A DNA stretch of 64,000 nt from ENR-C587 sp942493235 (GCA_942493235.1 OW818676.1:3224001-3288000), one strand, 5' to 3'; shown: positions 47,132 through 57,062, numbered from the stretch's first letter. Notes: generated from the letters alone by a model not told the origin. A program made the numbers and translations.

Positions 47132-47833
47132 ATGCAAAAAATGAAAACAAAAGCTATATTATTCGATTTCGGTGGCACATTGGATTTAGACGGCATACAT
47201 TGGTACGACCTCTGGGCAAGTGCATATAAATATTGCAAGTTAGATATAAATGAGTCTGACTTTAAAAATGCTTATTTCTATGCAGAAGAAATATTAAACA
47301 ATATGCCACCTGTTAGAAAGACATATCAGGAATTGATATATATGAAAGCAGAAGAGCAGCTTAATTATATTTATAAAGACAAATACAAACTTGATTCAAT
47401 CTATGAATATAAAACAAATTTACTTACTATTTTTTGCTATACGTCAGTAAAATCAAATATTGATAAATCAATCGCCGTTTTAGAATCACTCAAAGATAAA
47501 TATGAATTGGGACTAATCTCCAACTTTTATGGCAATCTGGATATAGTAGTCGAAGAGCTTGATTTAAAGAAATATTTTAAGGTAATTGTAGATTCTAAAA
47601 TTGTAAACATCAGAAAACCGGATCTGGAAATATTTCAGCTTGCAAGTGATAGAATCGGAATAAAACCCGAAAATTGCACTTTTATAGGCGATTCATATCT
47701 TATGGATATTGTACCGGCTAAATCGCTCGGGTACTCTACTATACTATTAAATAATAAAGAAATTAACAAATCAAAATACGACAAAGCAGATATAATAATT
47801 AGTTCAATATCTGACTTATCGAAATATTTATAA
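47132..47833 (+). CDS. HAD-superfamily hydrolase
   Basis: 233 residues. Motif I is ILFDFGGTLDLDG (the second Asp of DxD is Gly), motif II LGLISNFYGN, motif III region IRKPDLEIFQLA and motif IV FIGDSYLMDIVPA. The Gly in motif I is seen in many HAD-type proteins but is unusual for phosphatases. In this cluster a phosphatase acting on an inositol-phosphate lipid would be expected. An alternative start lies at 47141. Confidence 0.8.
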   Translation: MQKMKTKAILFDFGGTLDLDGIHWYDLWASAYKYCKLDINESDFKNAYFYAEEILNNMPPVRKTYQELIYMKAEEQLNYIYKDKYKLDSIYEYKTNLLTIFCYTSVKSNIDKSIAVLESLKDKYELGLISNFYGNLDIVVEELDLKKYFKVIVDSKIVNIRKPDLEIFQLASDRIGIKPENCTFIGDSYLMDIVPAKSLGYSTILLNNKEINKSKYDKADIIISSISDLSKYL

Positions 47834-47854
47834 AGTGTTTAAGCGGAGAAAATA

Positions 47855-49162
47855 ATGAACACAAACGTAAAAACGCCGAATGGCAAATTGGGAATTTTAG
47901 TTGTAGGATTAAATGGAGCTGTATCGACTACATTTATAGCCGGTACTTTAGCAGTGCGTAAAGGCCTAGCTGAACCTATCGGTTCACTTACTCAGATGGC
48001 AACAATCAGAATCGGCAAAAGAATTGAAAACAAGTTCCCAATGATTAAGGAATTTGTTCCGCTTGCTGACTTAAATTCAATTGTATTCGGTGGTTGGGAC
48101 ATTAGAAATGAAACTTGCTACGAATCGGCAATGTATCATAAAGTATTATCAAAAGAAGATATTGATAAGGCTCAAGACGAACTAACAGCTATCCGACCGA
48201 TGAAAGCAGTATTTGACCAAAAATACGTAGTCAGATTAAATGGCGAACACATTAAATCAGGTTCCGGTAAATACGACTTAATGGAACAATTAAGGGCAGA
48301 TATTCGCAATTTCAAAGCTGATAACAATTTAGAAAGATTAGTGATAGTATGGTGCGGAAGCACGGAAATATTTTTGATGCACGACCCGGCATATAATACT
48401 ATCGAAACTTTTGAGCAAGCAATGAGAGAGAGCCAAGACTGTATAGCTCCTTCTATGCTATATGCTTGGGCAGCACTAAAAGAAAATGTACCATTTATTA
48501 ACGGTGCACCCAATTTAACTGTTGATATTCCGGCAATTATTGAATTAGCCGAACTAAATAATTTGCCTATTTGCGGTAAAGATTTTAAAACCGGTCAAAC
48601 TATGATGAAGACTGTTCTTGCTCCTATGTTAAAAACAAGGATGCTCGGTCTTAGCGGCTGGTTCTCTACAAATATTCTCGGTAATAGAGACGGGGAAGTG
48701 CTTGACGACCCTGCTTCATTTAAAACAAAAGAAGAGTCGAAATTATCAGTTATAGACAGCATTTTGCAGCCTGAGCTCTACCCTACTTTATACAAAGATT
48801 ACTTCCATAAAGTAAGAATCAATTATTATCCGCCTAAAGGAGATAATAAAGAGAGCTGGGACAATATCAACATATTCGGCTGGCTTGGCTACCCAATGGA
48901 ATTGAAAATCAATTTTTTGTGCAGAGATTCCATTTTAGCGGCTCCAATAGTTTTGGATTTATGCTTGTTTATGGATTTGGCTCAGAGAAGCAATATGAAG
49001 GGTATCCAGCAGTGGCTATCGTTCTATTTCAAGAGCCCGATGCACCCGGCTAACTCAATAGCTGAAAATGATTTGTTTATTCAGTTAATGAAAATGAAAA
49101 ATACATTACGTAAGCTTATGAATGAAGAAACCATAAATCATGTTGAAGATGATATGCAGTAG
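47855..49162 (+). CDS. ino1: Inositol-3-phosphate synthase
   Basis: 435 residues. It converts glucose 6-phosphate to inositol 3-phosphate. NAD site LVVGLNGAVSTTFIAG near the start; further family signatures are VIVWCGSTEIF, PFINGAPNLTVDIP and GKDFKTGQTMMKTVLAPML, then NILGNRDGEVL. Length and motifs match bacterial and archaeal MIPS. It is the last gene of the inositol run and shows what the neighbours act on. Confidence 0.92.
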   Translation: MNTNVKTPNGKLGILVVGLNGAVSTTFIAGTLAVRKGLAEPIGSLTQMATIRIGKRIENKFPMIKEFVPLADLNSIVFGGWDIRNETCYESAMYHKVLSKEDIDKAQDELTAIRPMKAVFDQKYVVRLNGEHIKSGSGKYDLMEQLRADIRNFKADNNLERLVIVWCGSTEIFLMHDPAYNTIETFEQAMRESQDCIAPSMLYAWAALKENVPFINGAPNLTVDIPAIIELAELNNLPICGKDFKTGQTMMKTVLAPMLKTRMLGLSGWFSTNILGNRDGEVLDDPASFKTKEESKLSVIDSILQPELYPTLYKDYFHKVRINYYPPKGDNKESWDNINIFGWLGYPMELKINFLCRDSILAAPIVLDLCLFMDLAQRSNMKGIQQWLSFYFKSPMHPANSIAENDLFIQLMKMKNTLRKLMNEETINHVEDDMQ

Positions 49163-49171
49163 ATTATCTAC

Positions 49172-49246
49172 CTCACTCCCACGAAGAGCGTGGGAGTGAG
49201 AATTTTTCTTTTGTTATTTCTCATTCCGATGCTCTGCGTGGGAATG
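49172..49246 (+). terminator. Two hairpins after ino1
   Basis: CTCACTCCCAC/GTGGGAGTGAG (49172-49200) with the loop GAAGAGC and AATTTTT after it is a good terminator. A second at 49222-49246, CATTCCGA/TGGGAATG, has the loop TGCTCTGCG, the exact complement of the CGCAGAGCA loop of the hairpins at 27652 and 27878. Confidence 0.8.
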
Positions 49247-49293
49247 TATTAGATTGAGTTATAAAACATTTTTGAACAAATAAGTTTAAAACT

Positions 49294-50697
49294 ATGCACA
49301 GAAATTTAACTTACATATTATCACTAATGCTGATACTAACGAATTTATCCGTAAATGCTCAGGTAAAAGCAAAAGACAGTACTAAAAATGCAATATCTAT
49401 AAAAACAATATTGGATAATACTTTAGTAATGAGCCCAATAGTGAAAAAGACCGCTTATGATTTGGAAAAATCTAAAATTGCTGTCGAACAGGTTGATGCA
49501 ATGAAAATATTGCCAACCGCCGAGTTCGCTTTCCGTACAGGCATAGTACCGGAGGCTCGAGGCGATGTACTTCATTCAACTGATAAGCAAACGGATTTGG
49601 ACGGCTGGGGACCATTTTTACAGACTGAAATCAAGCTCTTACAGCCACTATATACATTCGGTAGAATTGACAATGCAAGCAAAGCAGCCAATTCATTAGT
49701 TGATGTACAATCATATAAAAATAAGAATGCAATCGAGAGCATTTCTCTCTTAGCTGTTCAGTCATACTGGGCTTTGTATTCATCAAATAAAGCCGTCGAA
49801 ATGGCAAAAGAACTTAAAAGCAATTATGATACTTTATTAGTTAAGATACAAAATGAAATTGATAAAGAAGATTCGGATTTAGACCAAAGCTATATATTTG
49901 AAGCAAAGAGTAATTCTTATGTTATTGAAACTCTATACTTAAATAGCATGTCGAATAAAGAATTGGCAAAAAAAGCATTTAACGAAGTAATCGCAATTGA
50001 TATTGACTCAAATACAATTTTTGAGAACTCAGTTTCACCAAGCTTCGAACCGGACGATTCGCTTCTTAATCAGGTGATGGCAATTGCTCTTAAATCAAAT
50101 TCTGACTTATTGGTTATAGAGAGCGGACTTAAAGCAATGGATTCTAAAATTGCTTATGAGCATAGCCAGAAAATGCCTCTTATATATTTAGCCGGCGGAG
50201 TATCTTATGGGCTTGCTCCGAATCGCGACGACCAGAAGAATCCTTTTGTATATGATAATTTCAATTACATTAATTTAGCGGCTTTTATCGGTTTGAATTG
50301 GAATATTAACCTAACACAGTCTAATTTGGAAATCAAAAAATGGGAACTTGAGAAATTATCATTGGCAGAAAATCTCAACTTATTAAAATCTAAAATCAGA
50401 ATAGACATTAGCAAGGCTTTCTATGATGCGAAAAATAATTATGCTTTACTCTTAGAGGTTAGAAATTCATTGCAGTCTGCTCAGAGTTGGGTAGCAATGA
50501 GCTATGACAATTGGGAGCAAGGCTTAGGCGAACCCGAAAGACTTATAAAATCAATGACTAACTATTTTCAGGTTAAAGGAAAAGAATTAGAAAAAGAATT
50601 TGATTACAATCTATCTCTTGCCAAATTGGCATATACTATAGGCGATTTTAATTATTATAAGGAATGGATAAATAATGAAAAAGTTAAATTTAATTAG
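49294..50697 (+). CDS. Outer-membrane channel (TolC family)
   Basis: 467 residues, signal peptide ending VNAQ. TolC pattern: SIKTILDNTLVMSPIVKKTAYDLE, LLQPLYTFGRIDNASKAAN, and in the second half IRIDISKAFYDAKNNYALLLEVR and WEQGLGEPERLIKS. Only a distant relative of the TolC at 41129. It overlaps the mlaC-like gene by 23 bp, so the export operon is tightly coupled. Confidence 0.88.
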   Translation: MHRNLTYILSLMLILTNLSVNAQVKAKDSTKNAISIKTILDNTLVMSPIVKKTAYDLEKSKIAVEQVDAMKILPTAEFAFRTGIVPEARGDVLHSTDKQTDLDGWGPFLQTEIKLLQPLYTFGRIDNASKAANSLVDVQSYKNKNAIESISLLAVQSYWALYSSNKAVEMAKELKSNYDTLLVKIQNEIDKEDSDLDQSYIFEAKSNSYVIETLYLNSMSNKELAKKAFNEVIAIDIDSNTIFENSVSPSFEPDDSLLNQVMAIALKSNSDLLVIESGLKAMDSKIAYEHSQKMPLIYLAGGVSYGLAPNRDDQKNPFVYDNFNYINLAAFIGLNWNINLTQSNLEIKKWELEKLSLAENLNLLKSKIRIDISKAFYDAKNNYALLLEVRNSLQSAQSWVAMSYDNWEQGLGEPERLIKSMTNYFQVKGKELEKEFDYNLSLAKLAYTIGDFNYYKEWINNEKVKFN

Positions 50698-51274
50698 CAG
50701 CATGATATTGATGATATTTGCTATGTCATTATCAGCAAGTGCAATAGAAAGCCCGACTAATGTAATTAAAAATTCAAATAAAAAAATATTGGAAATAGTA
50801 AAATCTACTCCTAACACTCAGCAGGCGACTTTTAAAATTGTTAAGCTGTTAGAGGAAATTTCCAATTTCAATACATTGGCTAATAATGTAACTTCCGGTT
50901 TTTGCAAAAATTTAAATACTGACCAATGTTCTAAATTTAATACTACGTTTATTGATTTACTAAAGTATTCGACTGCAAAAAAATTAAGTAAGTACAAATC
51001 AGAAAAAATTGATTACCTGAAAGAAGAAATTTCCGGCAATAAAGCTACTGTTAAAACATTGGTATATAACGGAGATAAAAAATTCAAAATTGATTATCAA
51101 CTTGAAAAATCAAATAATAAATGGCAAATTGTCAATTATATAGTTGAAGATATTAACACTGTAGATAATTATAAAAAGCAATTCGGAAGACTTTTCAAAA
51201 AGAATTCTGTTGAGCAGATAATAGCTAATCTAAAAACAAAAATCGAAGCTTATAAATCCGGAAAAGGTGAATAA
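50675..51274 (+). CDS. MlaC/Ttg2D-like periplasmic lipid-binding protein
   Basis: 199 residues, signal peptide ending SASA. MlaC-type features are YSTAKKLSKYKSEKIDYLKEE, VKTLVYNGDKKFKIDYQL and WQIVNYIVEDIN...YKKQF. MlaC proteins ferry phospholipids across the periplasm. Its stop overlaps the MMPL start. In this context the bound lipid may be the product of the inositol cluster. Confidence 0.85.
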   Translation: MKKLNLISSMILMIFAMSLSASAIESPTNVIKNSNKKILEIVKSTPNTQQATFKIVKLLEEISNFNTLANNVTSGFCKNLNTDQCSKFNTTFIDLLKYSTAKKLSKYKSEKIDYLKEEISGNKATVKTLVYNGDKKFKIDYQLEKSNNKWQIVNYIVEDINTVDNYKKQFGRLFKKNSVEQIIANLKTKIEAYKSGKGE

Positions 51275-53667
51275 TGCTACGTAATTATTATCATATTATT
51301 ATTCATAAAATAGTAGGAATTGCTACAAAATACCCCTTAAGGATGATTCTGTTTACAGTTGCAATCACAATTCCTACTATTTTCTTTGTTAATCAAATTA
51401 CTATTGATACTAATCTGATTAAATTATTGCCGTCTGATAATCATTCCGTTAAAATGACTAAGGAACTGCAAGATAAAGTCGGTGATGGAGGGCAATTTAT
51501 TGTATTATTTGAAGGTCATAATAGAGAAAAACTTATCCAAGCTGTGGAATATACTGCCCAAATAGTAAAACAATTTCCGGAAGTACGCGATGCCCAGTAC
51601 AAGTACCCGGTTGACTTCGTTAGTAAATATAAATATTTACTTATTCCAAATGACTACCTAAGCGAACTTTATGACAATTTGCTCAAGAAAGAAGCCGAAG
51701 CTAATCCCTTCTCTGATAATATTATGGATACAGAGGACACTAGTAAAGTAACTCACGGACAAAAAGAAAATCAGCAAGACATGCAAATCCTTCTCCAGCA
51801 ATATATGAATATGCCCGAGTATCATAGTAGCAAAGACGGGAAAATATTCGGCATACTGATACCGACTAAGGACGGATTTTCAAATCTTGGCAAAATAAAA
51901 GAATTATATAATAAAATCCAAGAAGTTACCAATCAAGCAAGTGTGAAATTCGGAGTTTGGAACGGAATTACCGGCAATCATAAGAACAAATTGATAGAAT
52001 ACGATAATATCAATAATGACTTGAGCATAGCTACAATTTTCTCTTTTATTTGTATTTTCCTTATCCTTCTAAATAGTTTCAGAAGCATAGGACCAATTTT
52101 AGCTGTTATTTATCCTTTAGTTTTAGGTTTGCTATGGTCTTTTGCCTTAGTACCGGTAACATTTGGCTCACTTAATTTAATCACCTCATTTCTGGTGATT
52201 ATCTTGTATGGTCTGGGTATAGACTTCCCTATTCACTTGATTAAGCGATTCAATATCGAAATCCGAACTCATTCGGTAGAAGAAGCTCTGTATATATCAT
52301 TTTCGGATACGGGTAAATCGGTTGTAGTCTCGGCATTGACTACTGCTGCGGGTTTCTTCATAGTAATATTCTCGAATTTCAGAGGATTTTTCGAATATGG
52401 AATTTTAAGTTCCTTAGCTATAATAATGATACTTTTGGCTATGTATATAGCTCTGCCTCCGGCTATCTATCTGCTTTGGAAATATAATAAATTAAGCAAA
52501 GTAGTTAAAGCAGACAAGAAAATATTTCTTCCTAAAAAAATCATCACGTATTCCCTATTAGCTTTGACAGCGATAGGAATATTTTTTACTATAAGAGATT
52601 TAAGCTTCGATTATTATCTTAGTAATACATCATTTAGTCATAGTAAAACTTCCGATATAGCAAAAATCAATGCTAAGAGAGACAAAGTTTATTCTGCTTC
52701 AATGAGTCCTGCTGCAATTTACGCATGCCCGAATCTTGAAACACTTGACTCGGTTAATTCCATATTAAATGCTCGTAGAAGCGAAAAGGGCACTCTGATA
52801 AATAGAGTTAGAAGTGTTAGAGATTTCGCTCCTAATGACAAAGATTATGCTGAAAGGAAAGAGCTACTTGGCGAGATGAAAGAGCTACTTCAAGGTTCTT
52901 GGACTGAAACTCTTAAAGACACAACTTTGAAAAGTCTTATCGCTGATTTTCAGCTCTGGCAAATGCCGGAGAGAGCTCCGACCGTTCAGGAATTACCACC
53001 TTTAATCAGTGATAATCTGATGGGTGTGAAAAACTCGGGCTATTTCCTTACTACCGTCTATCCGACTCAAGAACGAAAAGACGGTCGAGTAGCTATGGCT
53101 TTCACTAAGGAATTGAACTCACTCAATATACCCAATGGTGTAAAAGGTCCGGTGGGCGAGACTATCATTTACTCAGATGTACTGAACTTAGTAATTGGCG
53201 AGGCATGGTGGATAATTGTATTCGGACAGTTATTAGTATTCTTAGTAGTGCTTGCAATTCAGAGAAACATCAAAGATTCGTTAATGATGATGATGCCACT
53301 TGCAGCAGGTATGGCTCTTACATTTGGTATATTTGCAATATTCGATTTAAAAATAACATTTTTCAATATAGTCTGTATTCCTGCCTTGATGGGAATGGGC
53401 GTTGACGGCGGTATTCACTATATTAACAGATGGATTTATCGCAATAGAGACTTGCAAACTGTTCAGAATGAACTATTTGAGCCTTTGTATTCAGCATTTC
53501 TGACAGTTATATTCGGCTACGGTGGTATGATTTTCTCCAGCCATAGCGGTATTAGATCTATGGGATTAATGTCCAGTATAGGCATGACCTTGATAATGGT
53601 AGCTAATCTGATACTATTACCCGGCATATTGAGATACCTGACAAAACATAAAGGTATCAAAAAATGA
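51274..53667 (+). CDS. MMPL/HpnN-like lipid transporter (RND superfamily)
   Basis: 797 residues. Two six-segment halves with a large periplasmic domain: ITSFLVIILYGLGIDFPIHLIKRFN (the Gly-Ile-Asp region) and IPALMGMGVDGGIHYINRW in the second half. Similar proteins (HpnN, MmpL) export hopanoids or other lipids. Coupled with MlaC-like and TolC-like genes, it looks like a route from the inner to the outer membrane for a lipid. Confidence 0.85.
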   Translation: MLRNYYHIIIHKIVGIATKYPLRMILFTVAITIPTIFFVNQITIDTNLIKLLPSDNHSVKMTKELQDKVGDGGQFIVLFEGHNREKLIQAVEYTAQIVKQFPEVRDAQYKYPVDFVSKYKYLLIPNDYLSELYDNLLKKEAEANPFSDNIMDTEDTSKVTHGQKENQQDMQILLQQYMNMPEYHSSKDGKIFGILIPTKDGFSNLGKIKELYNKIQEVTNQASVKFGVWNGITGNHKNKLIEYDNINNDLSIATIFSFICIFLILLNSFRSIGPILAVIYPLVLGLLWSFALVPVTFGSLNLITSFLVIILYGLGIDFPIHLIKRFNIEIRTHSVEEALYISFSDTGKSVVVSALTTAAGFFIVIFSNFRGFFEYGILSSLAIIMILLAMYIALPPAIYLLWKYNKLSKVVKADKKIFLPKKIITYSLLALTAIGIFFTIRDLSFDYYLSNTSFSHSKTSDIAKINAKRDKVYSASMSPAAIYACPNLETLDSVNSILNARRSEKGTLINRVRSVRDFAPNDKDYAERKELLGEMKELLQGSWTETLKDTTLKSLIADFQLWQMPERAPTVQELPPLISDNLMGVKNSGYFLTTVYPTQERKDGRVAMAFTKELNSLNIPNGVKGPVGETIIYSDVLNLVIGEAWWIIVFGQLLVFLVVLAIQRNIKDSLMMMMPLAAGMALTFGIFAIFDLKITFFNIVCIPALMGMGVDGGIHYINRWIYRNRDLQTVQNELFEPLYSAFLTVIFGYGGMIFSSHSGIRSMGLMSSIGMTLIMVANLILLPGILRYLTKHKGIKK

Positions 53668-53702
53668 TAAAATATTATTTTTTTCTTTGAGGCATTTGAC
53701 AT

Positions 53703-54010
53703 CAACGACACGCTTCAGCGTGTGGATACAAGCATTATGACTAATAATAGTATTTAGAAAACACAATCCTACGCAGAGCGAATTTAGAAAATTCTAATTT
53801 ATATATGATTGAAAAATCAAATATTTCGTTATCAAGAGGCTGTCTAAAAATTTGTCATTCTGAACGAAGTGAAGAATCCAGATAAAGCTAACTTACTGAT
53901 AATTCTGGATTCTTCGTTACACTCCTAATGACGATATGGTGCATCAAAGTACAATTGCGTTTTTTTACACAGCTTCTTCAGTGTGGGGATACAAGCATTA
54001 TGAGAAATAA
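53703..54010. repeat. Repeat patchwork: dispersed repeat copies and MITE copy 3
   Basis: A dispersed repeat of about 50 bp is present at 53703-53750 (ACACGCTTCAGCGTGT, then GGATACAAGCATTATG) and 53959-54010 (TTTTTTACACAGCTTCTTCA, GGATACAAGCATTATG). Between them, 53832-53937 is a copy of the palindromic MITE with the right end missing. No gene is seen in 53668-54110. Confidence 0.7.
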
Positions 54011-54110
54011 GTAGTAATCTTATGGATTTATGCAGGATATTTAGATGCGGGAGCTACAAGAGGTAATTATTCCCAATTTCATTTATTATGAAATAGTTTA
54101 TGATTACTAA

Positions 54111-54353
54111 TTACAATTTATCAAAAAAATATTTAAGTTCTTGTTTTTTCTGTTTGTCTAAACTATGCCAACGAATGTTTTGAACGGCACCTTCGATAGC
54201 ATAAAGCATATTGATACAAGCTGTCGGGTCAATAGATATAATGCGAATAAAAGCGGCTTCGGTTCCGATTGATTTTAGATCATGAAAGCTATTAATTCCG
54301 ACAGATTCGAGGGTAGTTTGTAGTTTTGGTCCTATGTTAATCAGCTTTTCCAT
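54111..54353 (-). CDS. TfoX C-terminal domain protein
   Basis: 80 residues of helix-hairpin-helix type: LINIGPKLQTTLESVGINSFHDLKSIG, matching the TfoX C-terminal domain, without the N-terminal one. Its start overlaps the stop of pgsA (TAATG), so they are co-transcribed. Role unknown. Confidence 0.8.
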   Translation of the reverse strand: MEKLINIGPKLQTTLESVGINSFHDLKSIGTEAAFIRIISIDPTACINMLYAIEGAVQNIRWHSLDKQKKQELKYFFDKL

Positions 54354-54958
54354 TATTTAGCAAGGTCACCGGTTACTTTTTTTTTAAAGATATAAGTAAA
54401 TATTTCTTTATTCTGAATTGAGTATTCGACCGCAGTCCAAACAGTAATTCCGGCTAATAACAAAAGTGAGATATTTGCTATTTCAAGATTGATCAAATAA
54501 CTTAACCAATGAATATTAAAAGTAAATTCAAGCATATAAAGTATTAAAATACTTGATATATAAATCATCTGAATAGAAGTCTTTACCTTTGCCGACCATG
54601 AAGTTTTTATCGGCTTTTTTATTGAATCGGCAACTACTCTGAGGTATGTAGTAAAAAAATCTCTTATTATAATAATAGAAACCAACCAAATGTTAGCAAT
54701 TCCCAAAACCACAAATGCGATAAAAGCAGAACTTGTCAATACTTTGTCAGCCAGTGGGTCAAAGAAATTGCCCCACTCACTAACAGATTTAAATTTTCGA
54801 GCTAACCAGCCATCGAAGAAGTCGGTAATTGCTGCAATATGATATACTATGATAGAAGCAAAAATGTAATCAGCATTATTCTGAAGTATTAAAACGAAAA
54901 ACACAGGTGATAGCACCACCCTAAGTAAACTGATTATATTTGGTAAGGTAAATTTCAT
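54353..54958 (-). CDS. pgsA: CDP-diacylglycerol-glycerol-3-phosphate phosphatidyltransferase
   Basis: 201 residues, four membrane segments. The motif is complete: DFFDGWLARKFKSVSEW, then GNFFDPLADK, giving all four aspartates. It makes phosphatidylglycerol phosphate. It is on the reverse strand and downstream of tpiA. Confidence 0.9.
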   Translation of the reverse strand: MKFTLPNIISLLRVVLSPVFFVLILQNNADYIFASIIVYHIAAITDFFDGWLARKFKSVSEWGNFFDPLADKVLTSSAFIAFVVLGIANIWLVSIIIIRDFFTTYLRVVADSIKKPIKTSWSAKVKTSIQMIYISSILILYMLEFTFNIHWLSYLINLEIANISLLLLAGITVWTAVEYSIQNKEIFTYIFKKKVTGDLAK

Positions 54959-54977
54959 AGTTTACAAATATAAACAA

Positions 54978-55745
54978 TTAATCCGAAATAGTATAATCAA
55001 TAATTGAAAGAAACTGCTCATGTTTTAATGATGCACCCCCGATTAAAGCTCCGTTCACATTCTCTATTTTAAGTATTTCTTTTGCATTATTAGCTGTTAC
55101 ACTACCACCGTATAATAGTAGAGTATCAGCGGCTATACTTCCGTAGATTTTAGTCAACAGCTCGCGAATAAATTTATGAGTCGTATCTATCTGCTCAATA
55201 GTAGCTGATACACCGGTACCGATTGCCCAAATAGGTTCATAAGCAATTACGATTTTATTATATTCTTCTGGGCTAATACCTTTTAAGCAATTAACAAGTT
55301 GCTCTTCGAGTACTTCGTTAGTAAGTCCGGAATTTCTCTGCTCTAACGATTCACCGATACACAAGATAGGATTTACCTGATGATTAATCAATGCTTTGGC
55401 TTTTTTGTTAATAAACTCATTATTCTCGCCAAATATTTGCCTTCTCTCCGAATGCCCAATGATTACGTAATGACAGTCGAACTGCTTTAACATCACAATA
55501 GCGATTTCGCCGGTTAAAGCACCATTTGGTTCGTAATGACAATTTTGGGCACCAAGTGAAATTTTTGAGGTTTTTATCTCTCGGCTTATTGAATCCAAAT
55601 TTGTAAATGGTGGACAAATAAGTACTTTTACATTATCCGGTAATGTTCTTTTTTTCAATCCTGAAATTATATGCTTTGTAAGCTCAACTGCTTCAAATAC
55701 ATTTGTATTCATCTTCCAGTTGCCTGCTATTAAAAATTGCTTCAT
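54978..55745 (-). CDS. tpiA: Triosephosphate isomerase
   Basis: 255 residues. Catalytic lysine in LIAGNWKMNTN, catalytic histidine region YVIIGHSERRQIFGE, catalytic Glu in VIAYEPIWAIGTG, and the phosphate loop LLLYGGSVTANN. Overlaps the LptC-like gene by 4 bp. Confidence 0.96.
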   Translation of the reverse strand: MKQFLIAGNWKMNTNVFEAVELTKHIISGLKKRTLPDNVKVLICPPFTNLDSISREIKTSKISLGAQNCHYEPNGALTGEIAIVMLKQFDCHYVIIGHSERRQIFGENNEFINKKAKALINHQVNPILCIGESLEQRNSGLTNEVLEEQLVNCLKGISPEEYNKIVIAYEPIWAIGTGVSATIEQIDTTHKFIRELLTKIYGSIAADTLLLYGGSVTANNAKEILKIENVNGALIGGASLKHEQFLSIIDYTISD

Positions 55746-56272
55746 CTCTGCTCTCCTGATACTTGATATATTTTATAATTACTCAAACTCTCATCGGATT
55801 CAAAACCGTACCCTTGAAGAGTTTCTCTTGGCGATGTTATCCGAACAAATTCTTTAGAAAATAGTTTTCTTTCTTTATTTTTCCATTGTAAAACAGTAGT
55901 TTGGAGCCTGGCTCCGGTGCTGTCGGAAATCACAATCACTTGCTTACCGAAAGCCAGCATATCTTTGGTCTTGTCGTCTATTTCGACACTATCGGCAAGT
56001 AAATAACTGATTCTCTTATAGCTTGTTTTAGAAAAGAACTCCACTCGAATATTCCCATCGATAATTGTCTTAAAAAGAGAATTAAAAACCCGACCTCTAT
56101 CGCCTATCAACGTAGCTTTAGTATAAGCCGAGTCAACAAACTTTATATTAAGATTAGTAGCAGTTTGGTCAGGTTCTAATTTTTCAGGCTTGCTCTGTGG
56201 AAGCTGAGGATTCGGATTAGTCCATTCAGAGCATGAAAATAAAAACATAAATATTATGATTAGCTTATGCAA
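55742..56272 (-). CDS. lptC: LptC-like LPS export lipoprotein
   Basis: 177 residues if started at the TTG at 56272, which has a perfect AAGGAG seven bases upstream and overlaps the kdsA end by 8 bases. The ATG at 56248 would leave too short a signal. Lipobox FMFLFSCSEW. The later part (NIRVEFFSKTSYKRISYLLADSVEI and VIVISDSTGARLQTTVLQW) matches LptC/OstA-type beta-jellyroll. It lies between kdsA and tpiA. Confidence 0.8.
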   Translation of the reverse strand: MHKLIIIFMFLFSCSEWTNPNPQLPQSKPEKLEPDQTATNLNIKFVDSAYTKATLIGDRGRVFNSLFKTIIDGNIRVEFFSKTSYKRISYLLADSVEIDDKTKDMLAFGKQVIVISDSTGARLQTTVLQWKNKERKLFSKEFVRITSPRETLQGYGFESDESLSNYKIYQVSGEQR

Positions 56273-57062
56273 TAATATTCTCCTTAATAAAACTATTAAG
56301 TGTAACGAGGTTTTTGATAAATTTTTCAGCTTTATCCAAAGATAATTGTGTAGCAGCGTCGCTTCTGGCTGATTTCGGGTCGGGATGAGTCTCAAAAAAC
56401 ACTCCACCAATCCCCAAAGACACTGCCGAGTACGCCATAGATTCTACAAATTCTGGATAACCACCGGACTGTGCACCAATCGATGGCTGTTGCATAGAGT
56501 GAGTAGCATCATAGATTACAGGATATTCGGATTTTTTCATAGTTAGCATAGAGCGAAAATCAACGATTAAATCATGATAGCCAAAGCAGGTTCCCCTCTC
56601 GGTAATCAATATATTATTGTTTCCTGTGTTTTTAACTTTTTCGGCGGCTTTAAGCACATCTTCCGGAGCCATAAATTGAGCTTTTTTAATATTAATATAT
56701 TTTCCGGTTCTGCCGGCTGCCTCTAATAGCTCAGTCTGACGAGACAAAAATGCCGGAATTTGAAATATATCTACATACGGCTCTGCCCATTTAACCTCTT
56801 CTACAGTGTGAACATCGGTCAATACCGGCACTTCAAACTCTTCCCTAATGTCGTTTAGCATTTTAATAGCTAAATCATCTCCAATACCGGTAAATGCATT
56901 GGCACTGGTTCGGTTGGCTTTTCTATAACTGGACTTAAATATAAAATTAATGTCTAATTTTGAACAAATAGAAACTAATTTCTCGGCGGTTTTCCACAGC
57001 ATATCTTTGCCCTCAATTACGCAGGGACCGGCTATTATTGTAAATTTAGTACTATCAATCAT
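56265..57062 (-). CDS. kdsA: 3-deoxy-8-phosphooctulonate synthase
   Basis: 265 residues. Signature FIFKSSYRKANRTSANAF, ITERGTCFGYHDLIVDFRSM, and the HSMQQPSIGAQSGG motif. It makes KDO 8-phosphate for lipopolysaccharide. The LptC-like gene begins inside its last codons. Confidence 0.95.
   Translation of the reverse strand: MIDSTKFTIIAGPCVIEGKDMLWKTAEKLVSICSKLDINFIFKSSYRKANRTSANAFTGIGDDLAIKMLNDIREEFEVPVLTDVHTVEEVKWAEPYVDIFQIPAFLSRQTELLEAAGRTGKYINIKKAQFMAPEDVLKAAEKVKNTGNNNILITERGTCFGYHDLIVDFRSMLTMKKSEYPVIYDATHSMQQPSIGAQSGGYPEFVESMAYSAVSLGIGGVFFETHPDPKSARSDAATQLSLDKAEKFIKNLVTLNSFIKENIIA

Noticed and set aside
48172..48513. 113-codon reverse frame
   Set aside because: Lies fully inside inositol-3-phosphate synthase on the opposite strand.
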